A stretch of 11,302 nucleotides of DNA from Nitrospira sp. (GCA_015904055.1 JABMDE010000063.1:1-11302), one strand, 5' to 3'. Shown: positions 1 through 7,095, counted from the first letter of the stretch. The notes: generated from the letters alone by a model not told the origin. Numbers and translations are program-made.

Positions 1-148
1 CGACGACGGCGATGAGCGCCACGGACGTGAAAAAACTGGCCGACGTCGAGAAATATGTCGCCGACCCGCCAAGCACCTCGGTGCCTTCGCCGAACGGAGT
101 TTTCACCGTATCGAGAGCCACCGACCCCACTACCAGCAATTTCCCCAT
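1..148 (-). CDS. PfkB-family carbohydrate/nucleoside kinase, N-terminal fragment
   Basis: Only the first 49 codons are inside the window; the gene continues past the left edge. The visible protein begins MGKLLVVGSVALDTVKTPFG and goes on to a GG-S-A-T-Y-F segment at about residues 33-38. That is the usual start of PfkB/ribokinase-fold kinases: a first beta strand ending in G-S, an early Asp in the substrate pocket (D13 here), then a Gly-Gly loop that closes over the sugar. These enzymes phosphorylate sugars or nucleosides with ATP; the substrate cannot be told from this fragment. The ATG lies 2 nt after the mtnP stop, and its ribosome site (AAAGGAG, about 10 nt upstream) lies inside the end of mtnP, so the two are probably translationally coupled. 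That suggests, but does not show, a role in purine or methylthioribose salvage. The family call is fairly safe; the specific function is open. Confidence 0.8.
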   Translation of the reverse strand, partial: MGKLLVVGSVALDTVKTPFGEGTEVLGGSATYFSTSASFFTSVALIAVV

Positions 149-150
149 GA

Positions 151-1050
151 TCAGCGCGCTCCTTTCATCGGCGCCCACACCCGGCGAGTCAACAACGCAA
201 GCTTCCGCTTGGCGGCGGCAGGCACCTGTTTCCGATCCGTGATCACTGCATGAGTCAACGCCTGATGGCAGGCGCAGTCCTGCGTCTCCGCAACCGACGG
301 CAGCACAGCCTGGAGAATTCGCTTGGCCAATGCCACGTTTCGATGGAGCGTCTCCAGGATGGCCTCGACTGTGACCGCCTCTTCCGTCTCATGCCAGCAA
401 TCGTAATCCGTCGCCAGCGCCATCGTCGCATAACAGAGCTCCGCTTCACGCGCCAGCTTTGCCTCCGGCATATTGGTCATGCCGATGACATCGACGCCCC
501 ACTGCCGGTAGAGTTTCGACTCCCCTTTCGTTGAAAACTGCGGGCCTTCGATACACAGATAGGCGCCGCCTCGATGGAGCGTCGCCCCCAGCCGTTGGCC
601 GGACGAGGCGAGGATGTCCAGCAGGCCGGCACAGACCGGTTCACCGAACGCCACATGCGCCACCATCCCGCCTTCAAAAAATGTGGAGGCGCGCCGCTTT
701 GTCAGGTCGATGAACTGATCGGGGCACACCACATCGCCCGGCTTGATCGACTCTTTCATACTTCCCACCGCGCTCACGGAAATCACACGAGATACGCCCA
801 ACGACTTGAGCGCATAGATATTGGCGCGATAGTTGATCTCGCCGGGATTCAGCCGGTGGCCGCGTCCATGCCGTGAGAGAAACGCCACCCGCACCCCTCC
901 GATCACGCCCACAATAATGGCATCGGACGGAGACCCGAACGGTGTGCGCACACGAATTTCTCGAACCGATTGGAGCCCCTCCATCTCATAGAGCCCGCTG
1001 CCCCCGATCACTCCGACTGCCGCCTGTCCGCGCATCGGCTTCCCCTTCAT
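151..1050 (-). CDS. mtnP: S-methyl-5'-thioadenosine phosphorylase
   Basis: A 299-residue cytoplasmic enzyme that splits 5'-methylthioadenosine with phosphate into adenine and 5-methylthioribose 1-phosphate, the first step of methionine and purine salvage from polyamine or SAM by-products. It has the PNP/MTAP fold signatures: GVIGGSGLYEMEG at residues 13-25 with the phosphate-site Ser, SRHGRGH at 59-65, NYRANIYALKSLGV at 73-86 followed by SAVGS, IEGPQFST at 167-174, and MTNMPEAKLAREAE at 191-204. The DYDCWH stretch at 215-220 supplies the acidic pair that binds adenine and favours methylthioadenosine over inosine-type substrates. A C-x-C pair sits at 259 and 261. The length is normal for the family. 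The ATG shares ATGA with the miaA stop and has an AAGGA ribosome site about 6-7 nt upstream, which supports this start over the internal Met6. A general purine nucleoside phosphorylase is less likely given the MTN and DYDCW motifs. Confidence 0.95.
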   Translation of the reverse strand: MKGKPMRGQAAVGVIGGSGLYEMEGLQSVREIRVRTPFGSPSDAIIVGVIGGVRVAFLSRHGRGHRLNPGEINYRANIYALKSLGVSRVISVSAVGSMKESIKPGDVVCPDQFIDLTKRRASTFFEGGMVAHVAFGEPVCAGLLDILASSGQRLGATLHRGGAYLCIEGPQFSTKGESKLYRQWGVDVIGMTNMPEAKLAREAELCYATMALATDYDCWHETEEAVTVEAILETLHRNVALAKRILQAVLPSVAETQDCACHQALTHAVITDRKQVPAAAKRKLALLTRRVWAPMKGAR

Positions 1051-2060
1051 AGCTGTCCTTTTCCCATCGTGCTTGTCTGCATCACGCCAGACTCCAATGT
1101 TCCAAGAAATTGCTCGATCAGCAAGACGATACTCCGAACGATGCGCTCAAACGGCTCATCTTGTTCCATCGAAATCCAGTGGACTCCAGGCTCCTTCCGG
1201 AACCAGGTCATCTGCCGCTTTGCAAATCGCCGGGTATCCCGTTTGAACAACCGCACCATCTCGGCATAATCGTATTCTCCCGACACATGCGCCGCCACGT
1301 GCCGATACCCTAATCCTGTCATCGCGCCGCCGTCCCTCCGATACCCCCGATCAAGCAGCGTGCGAGTCTCTTGTACCATTCCATGAGCCAACTGCCAATC
1401 GATTCGTTCTTCGATCCGCCGGTACAACTCTTCTTTCGAACGCTGCACCCCGATCAGGAGTGCGGTGAAGGGGGCCTCCTGAAATCCATGATCCCGCTGC
1501 ACCGCCGACATCGGTTGTCCCGACAAACGGTAAACCTCCAACGCGCGGATGACCTTGGCTTCATCGTTGGGATGCAGCCGTGCCGCCGTCGCAGGATCAA
1601 CCCGGACCAGCTCCGCATGGAGGCGATCCCGCCCCTGTTCCCGACTCATCTGCATCAATGCGGCTCTCACATCCGGATCAGCGGGAGGAGCCGGACATAA
1701 CCCCCGCACCAATGTTCGGATATACAGCCCGGTTCCTCCAACCACGAAAGGCAATCGGCTCTCGGCATACAATCGATCGATTTCCGCAAGCGCCGCCCGC
1801 CGATACCATCCGGTGTTGAAGGTCTCATCCGGATCGGCCAAATCGATGAGCCGGTGCGGAATGCCTTGGCGCTCATCCGCCGTAGGCTTGTCCGTGCCGA
1901 TATCCATACCGCGATATACTTGCCTGGAATCGGCCGTGAGCACCTCCGTGCCAAGAGATTGCGCTACCTGTACGCCGAGGCGGCTCTTGCCTACGGCAGT
2001 AGGCCCAAGCAAGACAACAAGCGGACGGCGTTGGCGCACAGGGTCAGATAACTTCGGCAT
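1047..2060 (-). CDS. miaA: tRNA dimethylallyltransferase
   Basis: MiaA moves a dimethylallyl group from DMAPP onto N6 of A37 in tRNAs that read codons beginning with U; the product i6A is often modified further by MiaB. With the ATG start the protein is 337 residues. Visible motifs are the P-loop GPTAVGKS (about 19-26), TADSRQVYRGMDIGTDKP (about 43-59) with the catalytic Asp in DSR, GGTGLYIR (108-115), LHPND followed by the RALEVYRLSG helix, and the C-terminal RFAKRQMTWFRK tRNA-binding segment (about 278-289). The start is uncertain: a TTG four codons upstream (2072) keeps the frame open, and neither start has a strong ribosome site. I chose the ATG because it leaves a typical short N-terminus before the P-loop strand. 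The stop overlaps the mtnP start by 4 nt, so these two are surely one transcript. It is separated from mutL by 153 nt containing an inverted repeat. Confidence 0.96.
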   Translation of the reverse strand: MPKLSDPVRQRRPLVVLLGPTAVGKSRLGVQVAQSLGTEVLTADSRQVYRGMDIGTDKPTADERQGIPHRLIDLADPDETFNTGWYRRAALAEIDRLYAESRLPFVVGGTGLYIRTLVRGLCPAPPADPDVRAALMQMSREQGRDRLHAELVRVDPATAARLHPNDEAKVIRALEVYRLSGQPMSAVQRDHGFQEAPFTALLIGVQRSKEELYRRIEERIDWQLAHGMVQETRTLLDRGYRRDGGAMTGLGYRHVAAHVSGEYDYAEMVRLFKRDTRRFAKRQMTWFRKEPGVHWISMEQDEPFERIVRSIVLLIEQFLGTLESGVMQTSTMGKGQL

Positions 2061-2103
2061 ATCTTGATGCAATCACCGATTCGCTGCTCCGTTCTTCGTC
2101 GCT

Positions 2104-2192
2104 CGTATCTCGTGAAGCGTGAAGCGCAAGATGGAACGCGTGTGTCCACATCTTTGTTTGCGAAATACGAGATACGCTTCACGAGGAACGCG
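2104..2192. repeat. Inverted and direct repeats in the mutL-miaA spacer
   Basis: The spacer holds two 12-nt arms that are exact reverse complements: CTCGTGAAGCGT at 2109-2120 and ACGCTTCACGAG at 2174-2185. A second pair of 10-nt arms overlaps them: CGTATCTCGT at 2104-2113 and ACGAGATACG at 2167-2176. Because the order of the two blocks is swapped, both pairs cannot form at once. CGTGAAG is repeated in tandem at 2111-2124, and GGAACGCG occurs at 2133-2140 and again at 2185-2192. The element has no T-tract and no convincing reading frame. It looks like an interspersed intergenic repeat of low complexity; I recall similar CGTGAAGCGT spacers in Nitrospira genomes but could not check. It may fold in the mutL-miaA transcript. 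Confidence 0.7.
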
Positions 2193-2213
2193 AGTTAACC
2201 GTGAGCTGCCGAC

Positions 2214-4034
2214 CTACCACCCGGCCCGCCCGAACATTTTCTCCAAGTCGTCCGTGCCGAGCCGAAACACCGTGCGCCGGCCATGGGGGCAGGTTGTGAT
2301 CTCTCCTTCTGTTCTCCAGTCTTCAACCAGCGCCTTGATCTCCGGCAACTCCATCGGGCGTCCAGCTCTGACGGCCCCATGACAAGCCAACGATGCCAGG
2401 ACCGGACGGGCTTTCGTCTCCACGGTAGACGCATGGTCCCATTGGGCCAAATCATCGAGCAAATCTTGCAGAAACGCTTCCGGGTCGAGCTTGCCGAGCC
2501 CCATCGGCACGGCTCGAATCAACACCGCCGAGGCCCCGAACGGCTCAAGCCCCAACCCCAATTTTTCAAGCTCGCCGTGATAACGACGGAACAATGCCGC
2601 ATGAGAGGGCGACAACTCGATCGAGGCCGGAAGAAGGAGCGGCTGCGACTGAATGCCTCTGGCCGTCCACGCGCGATACAGCCGCTCGAACAGGACCCGC
2701 TCATGAGCGGTGTGCTGGTCGATCACAGCCAGATCGCCTCCGATCTGAACGATCAGAAATGTCCGATTGAGCTGTCCCAGCGCCACGACTTCTCCTGAGG
2801 GAACCTTGACATAGGGCTCCGCCGTCTCACTCACAAATGCAAGCTGTGCCCCTGGCCGGGAAGAGACATCGGCCTGCCGATCCGTGCCAACGGACAACGG
2901 GATCCCCTGAGTCCCTGCGGGAGAATGCTTCGCCTGCTCCCGGGACAGGACGGAGACCGAAGTCCACGCGGGCTTGTTCCCGGATGATTCGCGCGTCGAC
3001 CAAGGACCCGGCTCGATCGACACTCCTTCGACCGCTCCCATCGCCTGCCTGATCGCCCGCCGGACAAGCTGATGGATCATCTCGGCATCCGCGAACCGGA
3101 CCTCCCGCTTAGTAGGATGCACGTTCACATCGACGCGATCGGGATCGACATCGAGGAACAATACAAAACACGGATGCCGGCCTTTTGGAAGAAATGCCCC
3201 ATACCCCTCTGTAACCGCATGCAAGACAGCGGCATTACGCACAGGACGCCGGTTCAGAAAGAGCTCCTGTGGCGTGCGTGATGCTCGTGCATGCAACGGA
3301 TCGATCGTGTATCCGCTCAGTCGCACCGTCGGCAGGGCTGCATGGACCATGACACAGTGGTCGAGAAACACCCGCTGATACACCTGACTCACTCGATCTT
3401 TTTCCAACGACACCGCCGGGTAATTCACAATCTCCGTTCCGTTATGCGTCAATCGAAAATGAACGGATGGCCAGGCCAGTGCCGCCTGCTGCACTACACG
3501 GCTGATATGGGAGAATTCTGTGGGAATCGATTTGAGAAACTTCTTGCGGGCCGGCTGATTATAAAACAACTCTGAGACTTCGATGCTGGTCCCGGCGACC
3601 GGAGGAGCCTCAACGATCTTGCCGAGTCTCCCGCCCGTCACCCGAAACTCGATACCGGCTTCGGCAGACCGTAGGGCTGTCGCCACACGTACCTGGGACA
3701 CAGACGCAATGCTCGGCAGCGCTTCCCCTCGAAACCCCATCGTGCGAATGGACCACAGATCCTGATCCGAGCGAAGTTTGCTCGTCGCGTGCCGTCCAAA
3801 TGCGCGCGGCGCGTCGACAGGGCTCATCCCTTCGCCGTCGTCGGTGACTCGGATGAGCGCCAGGCCTCCATCTTTGATCTCGACGGTAATTGAGCCGGCA
3901 GCGGCATCCACACTGTTGTCGATCAGTTCCTTGACCACCGCAGCCGGGCGCTCAACGACCTCGCCGGCGGCAATGCGGCTGACGACATCTTCCGGCAAAA
4001 TATGAATCTTCCCGGTGCTGCCGGTTGTCAGCAC
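2214..4034 (-). CDS. mutL: DNA mismatch repair protein MutL
   Basis: MutL links mismatch recognition by MutS to strand incision and removal. From the GTG at 4034 it is 606 residues, normal for the family. The N-terminal GHKL ATPase is complete: VVKELIDNSVDA with Glu36 and Asn40, DDGEGM at about 65-70, and TMGFRGEAL at about 98-106, followed by the transducer domain to about residue 320. A variable linker runs to about 420. The C-terminal domain carries the endonuclease motif DQHTAHERVLFE (439-450), matching DQHA(X)2E(X)4E except Thr for Ala, plus ACHGAVRAG (about 550-558) and CPHGRR (about 582-587), the other metal-site motifs. It is therefore predicted to nick DNA itself, unlike E. coli MutL. 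An upstream GTG at 4070 would add 12 residues but has no ribosome site, whereas 4034 has GAGGAG at 9 nt. The gene follows the cpoB-like gene by 63 nt. Confidence 0.96.
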   Translation of the reverse strand: MLTTGSTGKIHILPEDVVSRIAAGEVVERPAAVVKELIDNSVDAAAGSITVEIKDGGLALIRVTDDGEGMSPVDAPRAFGRHATSKLRSDQDLWSIRTMGFRGEALPSIASVSQVRVATALRSAEAGIEFRVTGGRLGKIVEAPPVAGTSIEVSELFYNQPARKKFLKSIPTEFSHISRVVQQAALAWPSVHFRLTHNGTEIVNYPAVSLEKDRVSQVYQRVFLDHCVMVHAALPTVRLSGYTIDPLHARASRTPQELFLNRRPVRNAAVLHAVTEGYGAFLPKGRHPCFVLFLDVDPDRVDVNVHPTKREVRFADAEMIHQLVRRAIRQAMGAVEGVSIEPGPWSTRESSGNKPAWTSVSVLSREQAKHSPAGTQGIPLSVGTDRQADVSSRPGAQLAFVSETAEPYVKVPSGEVVALGQLNRTFLIVQIGGDLAVIDQHTAHERVLFERLYRAWTARGIQSQPLLLPASIELSPSHAALFRRYHGELEKLGLGLEPFGASAVLIRAVPMGLGKLDPEAFLQDLLDDLAQWDHASTVETKARPVLASLACHGAVRAGRPMELPEIKALVEDWRTEGEITTCPHGRRTVFRLGTDDLEKMFGRAGW

Positions 4035-4043
4035 GGTATGCGG

Positions 4044-4049
4044 CTCCTC
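4044..4049 (-). promoter_or_regulatory. Ribosome binding site deciding the mutL start
   Basis: GAGGAG on the minus strand, 9 nt before the GTG at 4034. It favours that GTG over the in-frame GTG at 4070, which has no comparable site. Confidence 0.6.
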
Positions 4050-4077
4050 ACGCACGATGACAGGGGACACAGGCGGG

Positions 4078-4092
4078 ACGGCAGGATGCCGT
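4078..4092 (-). other. Small hairpin between cpoB and mutL
   Basis: Perfect 6-bp stem ACGGCA / TGCCGT with a 3-nt loop, lying just after the cpoB stop. No T-tract follows in the direction of transcription, so it is not a convincing terminator; it might help stabilise a 3' end or be chance. Confidence 0.35.
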
Positions 4093-4097
4093 AATAC

Positions 4098-4844
4098 TCA
4101 TCTGATTTCTGCCAGCTTGTTCTTGGCCAGTTTGGATTCATCGGATGCGGGAAACTCTTCGAGCACACGTTTCAGACTCTTCCTCGATTTGACCAGATCT
4201 CCGGTTTCCGCTGTCGCCAAGCCAAGCTTATACAAGGACGCGGGAACTTTTTCATTGCCGGGATATTCCGCGACCAAATAGTCAAATGTTTGAATGGCGC
4301 GTCCATAGTCCTTCAAATTGTAATACGACTCGCCGAGCCAGTACTGCGCGTTGGGGGTCAGCGACGTACCTGAAAAGTCTTTGACGAAACGCTGGAAACC
4401 GGCCACCGCGAGTTCATATTTACCGTTGAGATAATCGTTATACGCCAAATTGAACGCCGATGTGGGCGTGATCCCCGGTGCCGTTGCAATGGCGGTTCCC
4501 GGCTCAGCCGGCTTCACTGGTTTGGAGACACGCGGCTCGGAAAACGCAGGATCGATCTTCACTGCCGGCTGCCCGGCCGTCTCTTCCAGTTTTGCCAACC
4601 GCGTCTCAATTTTTTGAAGGCGGGCGACCGCCTCATCGATCCGCTGCCGTCCGGGATCGGCATCTTTGCCCCGCTCGACCGACTCCAACCGTCTCAGCAC
4701 CGCATCCACCCGCTGATGGTCCTGCTCCTGCGATCGGGAGATCGTCGAAAGCTGGTCCCGCACCTCAACAAAATCGGCGTGCTTGGCACAGCCGGTCAAC
4801 AATACTATCGGGGCAAGCATCCAGAATGCGATCACGACCGGCAT
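4098..4844 (-). CDS. cpoB: CpoB/YbgF-like Tol-Pal lipoprotein with TPR repeats
   Basis: A 248-residue exported protein. The N-terminus is a hydrophobic signal ending in the lipobox LLTGC with the lipidated Cys at residue 19; Ala follows it, so outer-membrane sorting is likely. Next come a short coiled coil (about 25-90, rich in E, R, Q and L), a Pro/Ala/Lys linker to about 125, and a C-terminal domain of three TPR-like hairpins (about 128-248) with PNAQYWLGESYYNLKDYGRAI and EYPGNEKVPASLYKLG, the hallmark of the YbgF/CpoB family. In E. coli CpoB binds TolA and adjusts PBP1B activity so that outer-membrane constriction keeps pace with septal synthesis. E. coli CpoB is not lipidated, so the lipobox is a difference. 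The ATG at 4844 is preferred over the in-frame ATG at 4859 because GGAGG lies 8 nt before it. A related longer gene ends 20 nt upstream. Confidence 0.9.
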   Translation of the reverse strand: MPVVIAFWMLAPIVLLTGCAKHADFVEVRDQLSTISRSQEQDHQRVDAVLRRLESVERGKDADPGRQRIDEAVARLQKIETRLAKLEETAGQPAVKIDPAFSEPRVSKPVKPAEPGTAIATAPGITPTSAFNLAYNDYLNGKYELAVAGFQRFVKDFSGTSLTPNAQYWLGESYYNLKDYGRAIQTFDYLVAEYPGNEKVPASLYKLGLATAETGDLVKSRKSLKRVLEEFPASDESKLAKNKLAEIR

Positions 4845-4852
4845 ACAACGAT

Positions 4853-4857
4853 CCTCC
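4853..4857 (-). promoter_or_regulatory. Ribosome binding site deciding the short cpoB start
   Basis: GGAGG on the minus strand, 8 nt before the ATG at 4844. It overlaps the alternative ATG at 4857-4859, which itself has no good ribosome site, so initiation at 4844 is favoured. Confidence 0.65.
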
Positions 4858-4864
4858 ATACGGC

Positions 4865-6226
4865 TTACCGAACGTCTTTGAGCTGCATCAGCTTATCCGA
4901 CGCCTTTCCCGCTTCGGGACTCTTCGGATACAACATCACCACCTGCTTGAATGCCGAGGAGGCCCGCTTCATATCCTTGAGGGCCAGGTAGGCATAGCCT
5001 TTCTTCAGAATCGCGGACGGCACCTTCTCGCTGCGGGGATAATCGAGCTCTACCCGATCGTAGGCATCGATGGCCTTCCCAAAATCTTTTTTCCCGTAAT
5101 ACGACTCTCCCTGCCAATACCGGGCATTCGGCGCCAAATCGGAGTTGGGATACTCCGAGAGAAACGCGGCGAATCCACGACGAGCGCCTTCCAAATCTCC
5201 ATCTCGAAACAACGCCAAAACCTGCTCATATCGTACTCGATCCGCGGCTTCCTCCTGACCCTGGGCCGGTGCGGCTGCCGGTGATTCTTGCGGCGCGGCG
5301 ATTGTGACTGAGGACGGTGTCGAAGCGGCCATTGACTGCTGCTCAGCCGGCTCCACCCCGGCATCGGGCTCGACGGCGGATCGTTGCGCCGGTTTCGCGG
5401 CCTGTGAACGAACACCCGGTTTCTGGCTGGTGCGCCCGGCTGGCTTTGTGAGAGACTCGATCCGGTGATCTTGATCATCGAGCCGCGCGGTAACCTTGTG
5501 CCCGACAGATTCAAGGGTTTTGGCCACAGATGCAATACTCTTGTTGACCTCCGCCGCATGCGCGGAGGCGGCACGCTCCCCGTGCCCCACCCGATCGTCG
5601 AGACTGGTGAGCGCTTCACGGAATCCTGTCAGGGCCTGGTTGAACTGCACGAACTTCTGTGAGATCTGATCGAGCCGCTGCTGACGGTCGGTCAATTCCT
5701 TTTGCTGTTCCTCCAGCCTGGCATCCACACGCTTCGCCAATGTGTCGTTTGTACGCTGTACGACATCCGCAATATCTTTCTTCAGCCCCCCCATGGCCTG
5801 CTCCATGGCCCGGGACAGCTCGTCAAGTTTGGCCGCCACCTTCGCATCCTGGGTATCCAGGCTTTTCTGAACCCAGGCATGCCGCGTCGTATTGTCGGCA
5901 TCCATCTTCGCAGCCAATTGCTCGAGCTTCTTCGTTTGCTGTTCCGATTGCGCCAGCCGATGCTTGAGATCCTCCTGCTTTGCCTGCAGGTCCTGCGTCA
6001 GATACAGGGCCTTTTCCAATTCGCCCCGCAACTGTGGCAATTCCTGATCACGCAGGGTGGAAATCTCCTGGCTTTGCCTGGCTCGCGTCTGCGAAAACTG
6101 GTCATCCTGCTGTTTGATGCGCTGCTGAAGGACCTTCTCGGTTTGTTTCAAATCGGACTGTTGAGCCACACAACCGGAGAGAAACGCGAATGCGGCCACG
6201 ATGACCACGGCCTCGGTATGTTTCAT
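4865..6226 (-). CDS. Long coiled-coil CpoB/YbgF-like lipoprotein
   Basis: A 453-residue paralogue of the shorter CpoB-like protein that follows it. The signal peptide ends in FLSGC, with the predicted lipidated Cys at residue 19. Residues about 22-255 are almost entirely charged and Gln-rich heptad-like sequence with few Gly or Pro, indicating a long coiled coil. A Pro/Ala/Ser-rich linker follows (about 258-325), then the TPR domain (about 328-453) with PNARYWQGESYYGKKDFGKAI and DYPRSEKVPSAILKKGYAYL. The two C-terminal domains align along their whole length (PNAxYWxGESYY, KDxGxAI, YPxxEKVP). E. coli CpoB is about 263 residues, so the extra length is in the coiled coil, perhaps to reach across the periplasm or to form an oligomeric rod. 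The start is clear: GAGGAGGT lies 9 nt before the ATG. Its position after pal supports a Tol-Pal role; the specific function is inferred. Confidence 0.88.
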   Translation of the reverse strand: MKHTEAVVIVAAFAFLSGCVAQQSDLKQTEKVLQQRIKQQDDQFSQTRARQSQEISTLRDQELPQLRGELEKALYLTQDLQAKQEDLKHRLAQSEQQTKKLEQLAAKMDADNTTRHAWVQKSLDTQDAKVAAKLDELSRAMEQAMGGLKKDIADVVQRTNDTLAKRVDARLEEQQKELTDRQQRLDQISQKFVQFNQALTGFREALTSLDDRVGHGERAASAHAAEVNKSIASVAKTLESVGHKVTARLDDQDHRIESLTKPAGRTSQKPGVRSQAAKPAQRSAVEPDAGVEPAEQQSMAASTPSSVTIAAPQESPAAAPAQGQEEAADRVRYEQVLALFRDGDLEGARRGFAAFLSEYPNSDLAPNARYWQGESYYGKKDFGKAIDAYDRVELDYPRSEKVPSAILKKGYAYLALKDMKRASSAFKQVVMLYPKSPEAGKASDKLMQLKDVR

Positions 6227-6249
6227 ACGCCGGTGACCTCCTCTTCTTC

Positions 6250-6272
6250 ATATGATCCTGTACGAATCATAT
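6250..6272 (-). other. Hairpin just upstream of the long cpoB-like gene
   Basis: ATATGATTC and GGATCATAT can pair as a 9-bp stem with one G-U pair around a 5-nt loop. It stands about 10 nt before the GAGGAGGT ribosome site. No run of T follows, so it is not a classical terminator; it could be an mRNA processing or stabilising structure, or an operator. Confidence 0.5.
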
Positions 6273-6273
6273 C

Positions 6274-6291
6274 ACGCACCCTGCCGTGCGT
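6274..6291 (-). other. Second hairpin in the pal-cpoB spacer
   Basis: ACGCAC and GTGCGT form a perfect 6-bp stem around a 6-nt loop. It lies one base away from the hairpin at 6250-6272, so the two would stack in tandem in the transcript. Confidence 0.45.
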
Positions 6292-6340
6292 ATGCCGCTA
6301 CATCAGCAGTCATCAAAGGCCGCCGCCGTAATCCGGCCGA

Positions 6341-7012
6341 CTACTTCCTTGCTTTGACGACCAGATGTCCACGGCGATTCTGCGAGTAACACGACTCCGT
6401 ATGCTCCGTGCAAGCCGGCCGCTCTTTGCCGTACGACACCACCGACAGCTGCTTGGGGGACACCCCGAGTTCGACCAGATAGTTCCGAACCGATTTGGCG
6501 CGCTTCTCGCCCAACACCAGATTATAGGCCGAGGTGCCCCGTTCATCGCAGTGTCCCTCGACTTTCAATTGAGCGCCCGAATTCGACTTGACCCATTCTG
6601 CATTGCGGGCCAAGATCTGGCGGCCTTCTTCAGAGATGGCAAAACTATCATAGGCGAACAAGACGTCCCGCAACCCGGCAGCCGCCGAGGCGATTTGTTC
6701 GGCTCGAATCTCTTCCATCTGGCGCGAGGCGCTGCTGGAATCGGCCTTGGCTGTCAAGGTATTCCCACCGAGTCGCTCTTCAGACGGATTCTTATCCAAT
6801 CCGCGCAATCCACCCGAACCATGTTGTCCGGAAAACGAGGTGTCGGGAATATTCTGGCTGACTCCACCCTCATTGGAACCTTTGCCTGCTCCCTGCTGTG
6901 CGGATTGAACATCTCCTCCGGACTGGACCGCTTTGGATGAACAACCGGATAAACCCAACAGGATCGATCCGAGAATCAATGGCGCACACATGATTGATTG
7001 CAACTGTTTCAT
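6341..7012 (-). CDS. pal: Peptidoglycan-associated lipoprotein Pal
   Basis: A 223-residue outer-membrane lipoprotein that grips peptidoglycan and is released and relocated by TolA and TolB. The signal peptide ends in the lipobox GLSGC with Cys24, followed by Ser-Ser, fitting outer-membrane sorting. Residues about 25-100 are a low-complexity Gly/Ser/Gln/Asn linker, longer than the E. coli one. The OmpA-like peptidoglycan-binding domain occupies about 113-220: DVLFAYDSFAISEEG, LKVEGHCDERGTSAYNLVLGEKRA (149-172) with the Asp and Arg that bind diaminopimelate, and a final QNRRGHLVV. The two Cys in PACTEHTESC (C201 and C208) could form a disulfide. The start is supported by a purine-rich GGAG site about 7 nt upstream. 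tolB ends 83 nt before it. The placement in a tol operon makes Pal far more likely than a generic OmpA-domain protein. Confidence 0.95.
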   Translation of the reverse strand: MKQLQSIMCAPLILGSILLGLSGCSSKAVQSGGDVQSAQQGAGKGSNEGGVSQNIPDTSFSGQHGSGGLRGLDKNPSEERLGGNTLTAKADSSSASRQMEEIRAEQIASAAAGLRDVLFAYDSFAISEEGRQILARNAEWVKSNSGAQLKVEGHCDERGTSAYNLVLGEKRAKSVRNYLVELGVSPKQLSVVSYGKERPACTEHTESCYSQNRRGHLVVKARK

Positions 7013-7095
7013 ATCCCCACTCCCTCCCGTAATTAAAGAGTTGCTCCCTCTTTCATACAGGGAAGGCCACTGTCGTGCAAGACCCCGCCGTGCTT

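Noticed and set aside
4478..5284. Plus-strand open frame of 268 codons
   Set aside because: It lies antisense to the two cpoB-like genes, has biased low-complexity composition, no recognisable domain, and is explained by the third-position GC of the real genes.
5702..6331. Plus-strand open frame of 209 codons
   Set aside because: Antisense to the coiled-coil segment of the long cpoB-like gene; its Leu-rich sequence is the mirror of Gln/Glu/Lys codons.
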